Assembly: GCA_013112555.1 (NCBI GenBank) | Contig: JABFGK010000001.1 | Location: forward strand, 2,206,581 to 2,270,580 | Direction: 5' to 3' | Source of the DNA: Planctomycetota bacterium | Lineage (GTDB): Bacteria; Planctomycetota; Phycisphaerae; Phycisphaerales; UBA5793 | DNA length: 64,000 nt | Part shown: positions 27,147 to 36,724 of the stretch, in pieces | How positions within the stretch are numbered: the stretch's first letter is position 1 | How the letters are laid out: each line of letters begins with the position of its first letter | Notes under the pieces: model-generated | What the model saw: the letters and a program-made list of their open reading frames with translations, nothing else | The model's database searches: none | Told to the model about the DNA's origin: nothing | Made by a program: the position numbers and the translations under genes

Positions 27147-30100
27147 TGGACGGTGCGCCGGCCGACGGTGTTTTGTCCAGCATCTGGCTCAGCGTCGGGG
27201 CCAGCATCTGGGCGTCGGCCCGTTTCAACTGAAAGACGCGCATCTCGAGTGCCGAGGCGCGGTCGCGCGGCCGATCGAACTGGGTCACGATTTCACGCGC
27301 CAATGCTGCCAGTGAACGCGGCGCTGAGACAAGTACGCGCCCCGTCTCGGCATCGGCCGAGACCGTCGGCTCAGCGACCGGCAACCCGGCCCGGAGTGCT
27401 TCGCGCAAGACCTTTGGCCATCTGGCTCGGTCGGTCAGGATGCGATCGAGTGTGGCGGCCATCACCTCGGCATCGACATTCTCGACGCTGAGTACAAACA
27501 GATCGACCTCTGGTGTGGCCGGCGCTTTGCGGTCGAAGTCACCCAGGAGTGCCAATGCCTCGTCAACCTTGTCAGCCGGGCCGATTGCCACGACGACCCC
27601 GGTGGCGTTTTCCGTGATCAGATCAATGCGCTTGCGCCCTCCGTCTGCGTTGACCATCTGTGTGACGGTGCCGACCAGTTTGGCTGCATCGACATTGGCC
27701 GGCGTGAAGGTCCGCACGACCCGGTCCGACTCCGGGGCTGCGATGTCAAGTTGTTCGATCAACGTGGAGGCCAGTGCCAGCGTCTGCTGGGTGGCACTGA
27801 CGATGAGGCTGTTGGTCCGCTCATCGGCTTCCACTCGGATCGTGGGGCGATCGGCTTCGGCGGCCAGTGCCCCGGACCGACCCGAGCGCATGAGTATGGC
27901 ACGAACCCGCGGGTCCATCTCCTGCTGATCGGTCAGCAGTCGCTCCACAATCTGGCGGATGTCAGTTGCATCGGCGTGCTGGAGTCGAAAGGTCTCGGCA
28001 GTCAGGGTGTCCAAGCCCGGGCGGGCATCGAGCGGCTCAACGAGTTTCGCTGCCTCATCGAGATCGGCGGCCTGCCCGATCATGACCAGTGCATTACTGG
28101 CCGGCGATGGAATGACGCGCACGTCGAGCGGTTCGTGCGTCTCGGGGCTCATCATCTGCGGCAGGGCCGTGGTCAGGGTCTGGGCCACCGCAGCGGCCTC
28201 GGCAAACGTGAGCGGCACGATCCGGATCACCGGTTCCTGTAACAGTGCCGTCCCATCATCGAGTTCCTCGACCAACTGCTCGACCAGCGGCATCAATGAT
28301 TCCGGTGCCGAGATGATGAGCGTGTTCGTCTTGTTCTCAGCGGTCACCTCAAGCAAGGCACGCAGCCCATCATCTCCACGGCTGCGCGGGACCGTGATTC
28401 CTGCCTCTTCAGCCAGCCGTGGTTCGAGGATCTGTTGGAGCAACGGCACGAGTCGCTCAGCCCGGGCGTTGTTCAGTTTGAACAATCGCAGGACGGTCGC
28501 CGTCCGCTCGGGCCGGGCATCGAGGTCTTCGAGTACCTTCTCAATATGCGCAAAGATCTCGACCGGGCCGGCCACGATGAGCGTGCGCGACACCGGTTCG
28601 ACATTCACCGTGATCGGGACGTTTCCGCGCCCGGTCTGCGACGCGATAGCCGTCAGCGACCCACCGGCAACGAGTTGCTGAATCGTGTCACGAACCGCGC
28701 TCAAATCGGCATAGGCGATCGGGTAGGTCCGTACTTCTGCATCCGACACGATTTCGGTCGCATCGAGTTGCCGAACGAGATCCTCGAAGCCGGTCATTCT
28801 CTCGACCGGTGCATCAACGATAATCGAGTTCGTCTGGGGGTCGGCCCGCACGACGACTTCACGCGGCTCCTTCAGATGGTACATGGGAGCCCCTCGGCGA
28901 TCGACCGGGATCGGCGGCTCGGGAAACATCTGATCAAGCGTCTGTGCCAGTTCCTCGGCCCGTGCCACCCGCAAGGGGAACACGCGAATCTCACGTCCGG
29001 TCGTGGCCTTCTGCCGTGATGAGTTCAGTTCCGAAACAATCTGCTGAATCTCAGCAAACGGCTCGGGATGGGCGCTGACCAGCAGCGAGTTCGTGGCCGG
29101 GTCGGCACGAATGCTGACCGGTTTCAGCGTCCGTTCCTCGGCGGGACGGCTCGCATACACCTGCGTCAACACAGTGGCCAGGTTGGCGGCCTCAGCCGTC
29201 TCGACCTGGACGATCCGCACCGGCGGGAGTTCGGTATCATCAAGCACATCAAGTTCCCGGACCAGACCGGCAATCAGTTGATGCTGCAGCGGCTGCGCGG
29301 AAATGAGCAGTGAGTTTGTCCGTTCGATCACTTCGAACTGTGGCACGGAACCGCCGCCGGCACTCCCGCTCTGGAAACTGCGCGACGACGTTGCCAGATC
29401 GGTCAGGAAGGCAGCCACTTCGGATGCTTTGGCATGCTCCAGCGGGATCAACTGCACTTCGCGGCCGGGCCCGAGTGATTCCTGTAACTGATTCACGATG
29501 CCGACGAATCGGGACATTGCTTCGTCATCGGCCACGACCATCAGCGATCCGGTTTCGCCGTCTATCTGCACGTCAACCGTGCCGGCCTCCTCGATCCCGG
29601 CCGTTTGCTCTGTGTAGATCGACAGGGCCCGATCAGCCATCTCAGACGGGTCGGCGTTAGCCACGCGCATTACGCGCAGTTGCCGTTCGACCGGCACAGC
29701 CTGCAGTTCACTGAGCAACTGCTCGACCTTCTCGAACGTGGTTTCATCGCCGGTCACGATGAGTGTCCCGCTGACCGGTTCGGCCGTCACGCTCACTGAA
29801 GCCCGCGCCTGGCCCGGTTGCGATGGGGCCGACAGCGTCCCGGCCTCGGCCAGATCCTGCAGCGTCCGGGCAACCGTGTTGATGTCAGCCCCGCGAACGG
29901 CATAGGTCTTCAGGCTCGAGGCCTGCGGCACTTCCATCCGATCCAGTTTCTCGACGAGCGCCTGGAACGCAGGGATTCGTTCGGCCGGTGCATCGACAAT
30001 GAGCGAGTTGCTCGTGTCATCAAAACTGATCTGCACTTCGCGCGGCTCGCGCATCCACGGCATCGGCTGGCCGCGCCGATCCAACGGCACCGGCGGCTCC

Positions 30101-33100
30101 GGATACAGTGAGTTCATCGCGGTTGCCAGTTCCGACGCCCGGGCTACTTTCAACGGGAAGATTTCCGTCACCCGCTCAGCCGTCTGCGCACGCTCATTGT
30201 TCAGCCGATCGACGAACTCCCTGATGTCGTCATACAGATCCTCATGGGCGGACACGATCAGCGTGTTCGTCCCGGCATCGGCCTGCACTTCCACCGGGCG
30301 TGCCCGACGCTCCTCGGACGGTCGCTTGCCATACTGTGATTGCAAGAGCCCTGCGATCTGGACCGCATCGGCCGTCCGCAACTGCAGCATACGCAGCGGC
30401 GGCAAATCTGTCGGCTCATACACATCGAGCCGCGTGGCCATCTCGGCGATGATCCGCTGCTGCTCCGGCTCAGCCTTGACAAGCAGGCCGTTGCCCTCTT
30501 CAAGCACGACATATTCCGGGCGGCTCGCTGCGGTGTCACCGATGGCCTGGGCAACCAGGTCGCGCAGGCGATCGGCGATGTCGTCGGCCCGTGCGTTTTC
30601 AAACGCAATGAAGGCCGTCACGCGCGCCGGTGGTGCCAGCGGCTTCAGTTCGTTTAGAATGCGCTGGTACTCGGCCAGTCCGCCGGGTGTCCCGGTCAGG
30701 AGCACCGACTGCGTCGGGCGGTCCAGTTCCGTCTGCACCGGGCCGTACTGCGCTTCATCCAGCCCGCTTGTCTGTGCTGCGTATTTCTCATCGCAGCGAT
30801 TGATCAGATCGGCAGAGTCCGCAATGCCGGCTAGATTGACGACTCTGAACTCGTGACGTCGGGCCTTGGGCTCATCGAGTCGTTCGACCAGCCGTTCAAT
30901 CACCTCCCACTGATCCGACTGGGCGGTGACCAGCAGCAACTCGAGACTGTCGACAGCGAGGATGCGCGGCGGCTCAATGGGTCGTCCACCGTTTGCCGGG
31001 CCGCCGGCAGCACCGAGCATCTGTGTCGTCAACTCCGTCAGTTCACCAGCAATGGCAGACGGCTTGACATGTTCCACGGCCAACTGTCGTGCCTCCCGAT
31101 CGGCCGGGAACGTGGACTCGACCATCCGGAGCGTCTGCTCCCATTCCGCAATCGCTGCCTTCGGGCCGACGAGTGTCAGCAGACCCGGCTGACCGACTTC
31201 ATCACCGGTCGGCTCCACGGTGACCTGATGCGCTACCGCGCGCGTATCGAATCGTTTGCCGTACAGATCCTCGGTGCGTCGTACGATCTCATCGGCCTCT
31301 CCCACGCCGGCCAGATGCACAAACTGGACATCCGAGCGCTGGATCGGTTCATCGCTCCGATCAATCCGACGAATCAGATCGGCGATCAAAGCGTGCTGAG
31401 CCGCCTCGGCCGTCACGAGCAGCCCGTTGGAGGACTCCATCACAACGAACGTCGGGTCCGGCACTTCGCGAACGGCATCAATCGAATCAGACTGCGAAAA
31501 AAGGTCACGCAGTTCGGGCAGCACATCCACGGCACGACGGTGCGTCAGCGCGATGAACTGCGAGGTCCGTTGCGGCGGAACGAGTTGCTCCAGTTGATTG
31601 ACGATCCCGGAATAGGTGTCAAGTGACTGGCTCTGACCGGTCAGCAGCAGTGAGCCGGAGCGCCGATCCACTTCAACCTGGACCGGGCCGTAGCCTTGTT
31701 GACCATCCTCAAACAGATGGGCGTACTGCTCCTCATACCGCTGCATCGCACCGGCTGCCAACTCATCCGGGTCCCCGGCTCGCACGCGCACGACGCGGAA
31801 CTGCACCGGCTCTGCCTCGTCCACATCGAGCGCGGCCAGCAGTGTTTCGATCACGGGCCACTGCGACGGTTCCGCAGTCACAACCAGCAGGTCAAGCGGA
31901 TCGACCCCGGTGATCGTGGGTACCGACGCCCCGTCGCCGTCGGTCAGCAACTGCCGGACCGTCGAGGTCATGGACCGGACGAGTTCAGACGGCCGGGCAT
32001 ACTCCGGGGTGAACTGCCTCGTCTCTCGTTCGACAGCGACCGTCTGCTCGATTGTGCCCAACAGCGTCTGCCAGGCTTCGACTGCCTGCCGCTCGCCGAT
32101 GAGCGTCAGCGTTCGGCTCCGCTCATTGACAAGAATATCGACATCCGCCTTCCGATTGCGCCCGCTGTCATCCCCCAACTGCAGCGCATAGAGGTCGTTC
32201 GTCTGATCGACGATGTCCTGCAGATCAGCCCTGTTGAGTTTGGTCACGCGGACCTCGCGCGCCCCCTCGGCTGCAGGCAGATCGAGCGTTTGCACCATGT
32301 CACGGACCGCGTCGACATCTCGCATTGAGCCCGACAGGATGAGGCTGCGGGCACCGGGAGCCGGCAGGATCTTGACCATTCGAGCCTGGCGGGGAGACAT
32401 CAGGGTCCTGAGTGCATTCTGCACCACATCCGGAGCGGCATAGGCCAGATCGACGATGACCGTCGTGTGGGCCGAGGAGCCCGGCGTCTCATCGGCCTCA
32501 TCGCCGATGGGCCCGTCGACTTCCTCGATCAGTGCCACGGCCTGGGAAATTGCCAGAGCCGACCCGATGACCGAGATCTTGTTCACATCCGACAAGGGGA
32601 TGACCGTCGGTCGTTGATCCTGCGGGAGCCTGGCATACAGCGTATCGAGCAACTTGCCAGCTTCGGAGGATGTGATCTGATCCAACAAAACGGTCGTCAG
32701 CTCGTTGCCGGCCCCGCCGACACCGCCGGCGCCGCTGCCCGGAACGTCGAGCATCTTGATCATGCCGTCAAGCATCTCAAGGCGCGCCTCAGGTCCTTTG
32801 GCAATGATCGTGTTCGTTCGTTTGTCGGCTTCGATGCGCAAGCCGGCCAGATCGTCCTCTTCCAATTTTACCTGCTGGCCTTGTTGGTTAATAACATACT
32901 TCACGACGCGCTCGCTCATGAGTACCTTCAACGTACTCATCATCGCTTCGGCCTGAGAGTATTGCATTGGGAAGAGTCGCACTTGATCCTGATAGTCACC
33001 GGCCGAGTCAAGCGCATCGATAATCGTTTGCAGCCGTCGAACCTGGCCGGCCGTCTCAGTTAACAGCAATGAGTTCTGTTGCGGCAACGGCGTGAGTCCG

Positions 33101-33645
33101 CCGTAGGCACCGACGAGTCCCTTAAGTCGCTCAGACAATTCATTTGCCGTGACGTTGTTCAACGGAATGAGCACGGTGATCAATTGATCATCGGTTACAT
33201 CGCCCGGCACCTCGCCCTGAACATAGGTCGGGCCGGCATGGGCCTGGTCGAGTTTCCCGAGATAGAGAAACTTCCCATCACGACGCAGCGTGACGTTCTT
33301 TGTTTGCAGAATGATGTTGAGTACGCGCAGACCGTCACTGAGTGAGTACGGCTCGGGTGCAAAGTATGTCAGCGCCCCGGCCGGCGGGTCGACTTCCTGA
33401 ATGACCGGCAAGCCGGTCGCTCGACTGAAGAAGTCAATGACTTCGGCAAACGCGACGTTCTTGAAGTTGAACGACACGACCGGGTCATCATCATCCTGCA
33501 GCGCCGGCGTCTCGGCACCGGCAGTGGGCGCAGGCTGGGTGCCCTCCTGCGATGCAGCGGCACCGCCGTCCCAGGCCGGCAGAGCGGCCACGCACATGGC
33601 AAGGAGTAAGACACCCAATTGTCGCAAACGAATTCGATCCATCAT
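27070..33645 (-). CDS. gspD: Giant secretin, N-terminal segment: signal peptide, N0 and about 25 N1 repeats
   Basis: A 2,191-residue open segment. The start at 33645 has AGGAGGT upstream and a signal peptide (MMDRIRLRQLGVLLLAMCVA). An acidic linker leads to an N0/STN-type domain at about residues 56-130 (VSFNFKNVAFAEVIDFFSRATG ... FLYLGK), then tandem N1 repeats. Early repeats are diverged (for example DLLVVTAEPSQWPVIE) and later ones close to consensus (TNSLIVSATQQTL). The segment runs out of frame at CDDRG near 27070. The next repeat (RATIVAEPSTNCLIVSAP) is one base off near 27085-27095. Ordinary GspD proteins have N0 plus three N1-type domains. Confidence 0.88.
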   Translation of the reverse strand: MMDRIRLRQLGVLLLAMCVAALPAWDGGAAASQEGTQPAPTAGAETPALQDDDDPVVSFNFKNVAFAEVIDFFSRATGLPVIQEVDPPAGALTYFAPEPYSLSDGLRVLNIILQTKNVTLRRDGKFLYLGKLDQAHAGPTYVQGEVPGDVTDDQLITVLIPLNNVTANELSERLKGLVGAYGGLTPLPQQNSLLLTETAGQVRRLQTIIDALDSAGDYQDQVRLFPMQYSQAEAMMSTLKVLMSERVVKYVINQQGQQVKLEEDDLAGLRIEADKRTNTIIAKGPEARLEMLDGMIKMLDVPGSGAGGVGGAGNELTTVLLDQITSSEAGKLLDTLYARLPQDQRPTVIPLSDVNKISVIGSALAISQAVALIEEVDGPIGDEADETPGSSAHTTVIVDLAYAAPDVVQNALRTLMSPRQARMVKILPAPGARSLILSGSMRDVDAVRDMVQTLDLPAAEGAREVRVTKLNRADLQDIVDQTNDLYALQLGDDSGRNRKADVDILVNERSRTLTLIGERQAVEAWQTLLGTIEQTVAVERETRQFTPEYARPSELVRSMTSTVRQLLTDGDGASVPTITGVDPLDLLVVTAEPSQWPVIETLLAALDVDEAEPVQFRVVRVRAGDPDELAAGAMQRYEEQYAHLFEDGQQGYGPVQVEVDRRSGSLLLTGQSQSLDTYSGIVNQLEQLVPPQRTSQFIALTHRRAVDVLPELRDLFSQSDSIDAVREVPDPTFVVMESSNGLLVTAEAAQHALIADLIRRIDRSDEPIQRSDVQFVHLAGVGEADEIVRRTEDLYGKRFDTRAVAHQVTVEPTGDEVGQPGLLTLVGPKAAIAEWEQTLRMVESTFPADREARQLAVEHVKPSAIAGELTELTTQMLGAAGGPANGGRPIEPPRILAVDSLELLLVTAQSDQWEVIERLVERLDEPKARRHEFRVVNLAGIADSADLINRCDEKYAAQTSGLDEAQYGPVQTELDRPTQSVLLTGTPGGLAEYQRILNELKPLAPPARVTAFIAFENARADDIADRLRDLVAQAIGDTAASRPEYVVLEEGNGLLVKAEPEQQRIIAEMATRLDVYEPTDLPPLRMLQLRTADAVQIAGLLQSQYGKRPSEERRARPVEVQADAGTNTLIVSAHEDLYDDIREFVDRLNNERAQTAERVTEIFPLKVARASELATAMNSLYPEPPVPLDRRGQPMPWMREPREVQISFDDTSNSLIVDAPAERIPAFQALVEKLDRMEVPQASSLKTYAVRGADINTVARTLQDLAEAGTLSAPSQPGQARASVSVTAEPVSGTLIVTGDETTFEKVEQLLSELQAVPVERQLRVMRVANADPSEMADRALSIYTEQTAGIEEAGTVDVQIDGETGSLMVVADDEAMSRFVGIVNQLQESLGPGREVQLIPLEHAKASEVAAFLTDLATSSRSFQSGSAGGGSVPQFEVIERTNSLLISAQPLQHQLIAGLVRELDVLDDTELPPVRIVQVETAEAANLATVLTQVYASRPAEERTLKPVSIRADPATNSLLVSAHPEPFAEIQQIVSELNSSRQKATTGREIRVFPLRVARAEELAQTLDQMFPEPPIPVDRRGAPMYHLKEPREVVVRADPQTNSIIVDAPVERMTGFEDLVRQLDATEIVSDAEVRTYPIAYADLSAVRDTIQQLVAGGSLTAIASQTGRGNVPITVNVEPVSRTLIVAGPVEIFAHIEKVLEDLDARPERTATVLRLFKLNNARAERLVPLLQQILEPRLAEEAGITVPRSRGDDGLRALLEVTAENKTNTLIISAPESLMPLVEQLVEELDDGTALLQEPVIRIVPLTFAEAAAVAQTLTTALPQMMSPETHEPLDVRVIPSPASNALVMIGQAADLDEAAKLVEPLDARPGLDTLTAETFRLQHADATDIRQIVERLLTDQQEMDPRVRAILMRSGRSGALAAEADRPTIRVEADERTNSLIVSATQQTLALASTLIEQLDIAAPESDRVVRTFTPANVDAAKLVGTVTQMVNADGGRKRIDLITENATGVVVAIGPADKVDEALALLGDFDRKAPATPEVDLFVLSVENVDAEVMAATLDRILTDRARWPKVLREALRAGLPVAEPTVSADAETGRVLVSAPRSLAALAREIVTQFDRPRDRASALEMRVFQLKRADAQMLAPTLSQMLDKTPSAGAPSNGGGRRGGGANRLANMRAVPCDDRG

Positions 33646-33990
33646 GACACCGACCTCCTGTCGGACCCTTTATGTTGTGCTCGCGCACAGACATCCCACA
33701 ACTGGTGGCCCAGTTGGCTCCCAACAGTCTAGCAGGGTGATGACCCGGATGCGCCTCCCCCTGTCTGTCTCTGCCCAATGCAAAACACAGCCCTCAAATG
33801 GGCGCGATACCCCTCAATCGGCCACATATGTACCATCAAAGCAGGCATCTGGGCAGATCTGAGGATGACCATATCGAAGACAAAAACCCTCTCCCCTGAC
33901 CGCTTTGTCGCGCGTAGACTTGTGATTGCCGATCCGTGCCCCACTCGTGAGTAGGCCGTATGCCGGCTTCCGGTGACCCAAGGAGAAAAG
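33646..33990. other. Divergent promoter region between the secretin and SBBP genes
   Basis: 345 bases with ribosome sites at both ends (AGGAGGT for the secretin, AAGGAGA for the SBBP gene). Promoters for both should lie here. No RNA, repeat or coding signal was recognised. Confidence 0.5.
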
Positions 33991-35688
33991 ATGTCACGCA
34001 CCACATTTGCCGCCGCAACCCTCGCCGTTGCACTCGCTTCTACACCGTTCATGGGCAACTCCACAGCCCGCGCGCAGCAGCCGCATCGTGCCTGGATTGA
34101 AACGTGGACCGGGACCACGGAGCTCGGCCAGGATGTCGGATGGGAGGTGCTCACTGACAGTGCCGGCAACATCATCGTCGGCGGCTCGACCGAGACGGAT
34201 AACAATGGGGCCGACGGCCTCATCCGGAAGTATGATCGCTCGGGCCACCTGCTCTGGTCGCGCACTTACAACGGGCCGGGCAGCGGGGATGACAACCTCG
34301 GCGAAATTGAGATCGACTCCAATGACAACATCATCTTGCACGGCAACGTGCTCGGAAATGGAACCGGCCAGGACTTCTGCACGATCAAATACTCACCCGA
34401 CGGCACCCTCCTCTGGACCCAACTTTATGATGGGTCGGGACACAGCGGCGATTGGTCGTTCTCATTTCGCTCGACCGGTATCGATGCGGCCGACAATATC
34501 TACGTCGCCGGCTACGCATGGACCGACGCCGGCCATTACGAATGTGTGACCATCAAGTACGCTGCGGACGGGACCGAGCAATGGGTGCAGCCGTACCAAT
34601 CGCCAAACCCGAGTGGGAATGCGTACGGCTATTGCGTTCAGGTCACGGACGACGGCACAGTCTACGTCGGCGGCACGACCACCAATCTCGACGGTAACAG
34701 TGATTACCTTCTGTTAAAGTACGATACAAATGGCACCCTCATCTGGGACGGACTCCACGATGGAATCTATGGACTCGGCGACAGCCTGTACAACATGGTG
34801 ATGGGCCCGAATGAGGACATCTTCCTCACCGGCATCATGGATACCTCAGGGGGGTTCGAATACGGAGTCGTGAAGTACAACTCAGATGGCGTGTTCCAAT
34901 GGGAAACACGATACGGCGGCACACAAGGCTATCACTACGGCTGGGTGATGGACGTCGACACGAACGGCAACGTCTATGTCAGCGGGGCCTCCGAAACCGG
35001 CGGTGGAGAATACGACTGGGTCACCATCGGCATCGACACCAACGGCACCCTGCTGTGGTCCAAACGGTTCCGCAACAATTATTATTTCGGCCCGGACTGG
35101 GCCTACGACCTCGTGGTCGATGACAACAACGATGTCTATGTCTGTGGCTATATCTGGGAGTGGTTCGCCGAGGGCCATAACGCAGCCATTGTCAAATACG
35201 ATGCAGCCGGCAATGTCCTGTGGGAAGACGTCTACAACGGCGATGCCGGCGGCAACGACGCGTGGTTCAAGGCCTTCATTGACGACGCCGGCCAAGTCCT
35301 CCTGACCGGCACCTCGCTCGGCCTCGGAACCGGCACCGACCTCATCCTGGCCAAGTATCGCCAGAGCGGCCCACCCATGCTGGACGTCGCACCCGACCCG
35401 CTCCTGCCCGGAGCGTTTGCCACCTTCACCGTGACCAACGCCGAACCGGAGGCAGACACGTACCTCGTGTACAGCACGGTGGGCGAAGGCAATGCGCCGG
35501 TCTCGTTTCTTGATGTCACGCTCGGATTGAAATCACCACAGCAGGCCGGCAATACCATTGCAGCCGACGCAACCGGGACCGCACAGTGGAGCATCAAGAT
35601 CCCCGGATATGCCTCCGGCCTCGATGTCTGGTTCCAGGCAGCACAGTACAACGTGACCACAAACGTCGTGGCGACTCACGTGCAATAG
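33991..35688 (+). CDS. Secreted SBBP-repeat beta-propeller protein
   Basis: A protein of 565 residues. The ATG at 33991 follows AAGGAGAAAAG and gives a signal peptide (MSRTTFAAATLAVALAS...TARAQQ). About eight SBBP-type propeller repeats follow, each like DSAGNIIVGGSTET ... IRKYDRSGHLLWSRTY. Repeats are spaced about 50-60 residues apart to about residue 460. The last 100 residues (from LDVAPDPLLPGAFATFTV) are a separate beta domain ending GLDVWFQAAQYNVTTNVV, related to the end of the IS-broken FG-GAP gene at 7500-7836. It lies inside the type II secretion region on the opposite strand, so it may be a substrate of that system; that is inference. Confidence 0.85.
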   Translation: MSRTTFAAATLAVALASTPFMGNSTARAQQPHRAWIETWTGTTELGQDVGWEVLTDSAGNIIVGGSTETDNNGADGLIRKYDRSGHLLWSRTYNGPGSGDDNLGEIEIDSNDNIILHGNVLGNGTGQDFCTIKYSPDGTLLWTQLYDGSGHSGDWSFSFRSTGIDAADNIYVAGYAWTDAGHYECVTIKYAADGTEQWVQPYQSPNPSGNAYGYCVQVTDDGTVYVGGTTTNLDGNSDYLLLKYDTNGTLIWDGLHDGIYGLGDSLYNMVMGPNEDIFLTGIMDTSGGFEYGVVKYNSDGVFQWETRYGGTQGYHYGWVMDVDTNGNVYVSGASETGGGEYDWVTIGIDTNGTLLWSKRFRNNYYFGPDWAYDLVVDDNNDVYVCGYIWEWFAEGHNAAIVKYDAAGNVLWEDVYNGDAGGNDAWFKAFIDDAGQVLLTGTSLGLGTGTDLILAKYRQSGPPMLDVAPDPLLPGAFATFTVTNAEPEADTYLVYSTVGEGNAPVSFLDVTLGLKSPQQAGNTIAADATGTAQWSIKIPGYASGLDVWFQAAQYNVTTNVVATHVQ

Positions 35689-35698
35689 AGGCCTCGCA

Positions 35699-36706
35699 TC
35701 ATTGATCCGCGATCTTCTGCCGCTTGTTTAGCGTCCACCCGACCTCGATGGCGAATGGCTCGCCATCAACGTTGATCACTGCGCGATTGCCTTCGCCTGA
35801 TACAAACTGCGCCCCAAGGATCCGCTGTCCGACAGCCAGGTGACGTGTCTTGTTGTCCTTCACGTTCCTGAGCCAGAGTTCAGGCGCACCGTCGATCGAC
35901 ACGACGGCTGTCACCATCCAGTCCTGGTACGGCGGCGGCGGTGGAGGCGGAGGTGGCGGTTTCACTTCCTTGACCGGTTCCGGCTCAGGCTCCGGCGGGG
36001 GTGGCGGCGGCGGCGGCGGAACCTGAAAGACATTTCGAGTGCCCAGCCGTTTTGCAACCACGGCTGCGTCGACGGTCGCCGGCTGGGAATCGAACACATT
36101 CGATGCAGCCCCCTCGACCTCTCGCTCTGAGAAGAAGATCGTTGCCATCGTGATGGACACGTCGATCTCACTGCCGTTTTGCCGCGGCCGAAGTGAGACC
36201 CGCCGAACTTGGTGCAAATACGGCTCCGCTTCGATCAGCTCCACAACGCACAACGCCTGCTGATAGGTGCCGCGCCCTGACAGTTCACCGGACAACTCAT
36301 AGAAGTCCGCCTGCCCGCGCAAAGGGCGAGGAAACTCACTATCGGCCGGCGATGCGATCTTACGTATACCGCTCGAACTGACCGACAAGTTCTGCAACCC
36401 CGCCGTCTCCCCGATCCGGCTGAGACGAGAGCGAAGGATATCGATGACTTCCTCACCGCTGGTGCCGAGTGTTCGTTCCGCATACGAACGCAACTCACGT
36501 TTGATTGGGAGCCGCTCATCGACATCCTGTCGGAATGAAGCAACCTTTTCCTGTGCATCCAGAATCTGTTTCTGCAGGTCGTGTTTCTTGTCAAGGTACG
36601 TCGACTTAACAGCCCGCCACCCAAGCAGGCAGGCGCATGCGACAACGACGGTCCCGATGATGGCCGATCGGAGTGATGGTCGTGATGTCAGGTTCACAGC
36701 CGGCAT
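35699..36706 (-). CDS. GspM/PilO-like inner-membrane protein fused to a GspC/PilP-like domain
   Basis: A protein of 335 residues. It has a short cytoplasmic tail, one TM segment (about residues 14-33), a coiled coil (about 34-70) and a ferredoxin-like PilO/GspM-type domain (about 90-205, with LSGRGTYQQALCVVELIE). A linker of two long proline runs separated by EPEPEPVKEVK follows (about 229-262). The last 70 residues (VTAVVSIDGAPELWLRN ... VGQRILGAQFV ... INVDGEPFAIEVG) have the small beta-barrel pattern of the GspC homology region/PilP. In other systems GspM and GspC are separate proteins: GspC contacts the secretin N0 domain, GspM binds GspL. It is the last gene of the operon, 18 bases after gspL. 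Confidence 0.75.
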   Translation of the reverse strand: MPAVNLTSRPSLRSAIIGTVVVACACLLGWRAVKSTYLDKKHDLQKQILDAQEKVASFRQDVDERLPIKRELRSYAERTLGTSGEEVIDILRSRLSRIGETAGLQNLSVSSSGIRKIASPADSEFPRPLRGQADFYELSGELSGRGTYQQALCVVELIEAEPYLHQVRRVSLRPRQNGSEIDVSITMATIFFSEREVEGAASNVFDSQPATVDAAVVAKRLGTRNVFQVPPPPPPPPPEPEPEPVKEVKPPPPPPPPPPYQDWMVTAVVSIDGAPELWLRNVKDNKTRHLAVGQRILGAQFVSGEGNRAVINVDGEPFAIEVGWTLNKRQKIADQ

Positions 36707-36724
36707 ATCAGTTGTATACTCACA

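Larger units (their letters stand above)
17587..33645 (-). other. gspD: Reconstructed giant type II secretin gene (about 5,350 codons)
   Basis: The three overlapping segments share one continuous domain architecture, and the two frame breaks cancel (one extra base near 27090, one missing near 22082). Together they would encode about 5,352 residues: signal peptide, N0, about 55 N1-type domains, secretin domain, polar tail. A usual GspD has 600-800 residues. The shifts may be sequencing errors, recent mutations or recoding; the sequence alone cannot decide. It lies between the gspF-M operon and a lipoprotein, in the same direction as both, with only a plus-strand SBBP gene intervening. Confidence 0.8.

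Noticed and set aside
17587..33645. Long plus-strand open frames opposite the secretin repeats
   Set aside because: They are mirror frames of a GC-rich repetitive coding sequence, rich in Arg, Ser and Pro, with no ribosome sites or domains, while the minus frame has clear secretin repeats.
17587..33645. Regular repeat spacing read as a CRISPR or tandem DNA array
   Set aside because: The repetition is at protein level only; the DNA of the units differs widely and there are no constant direct repeats.
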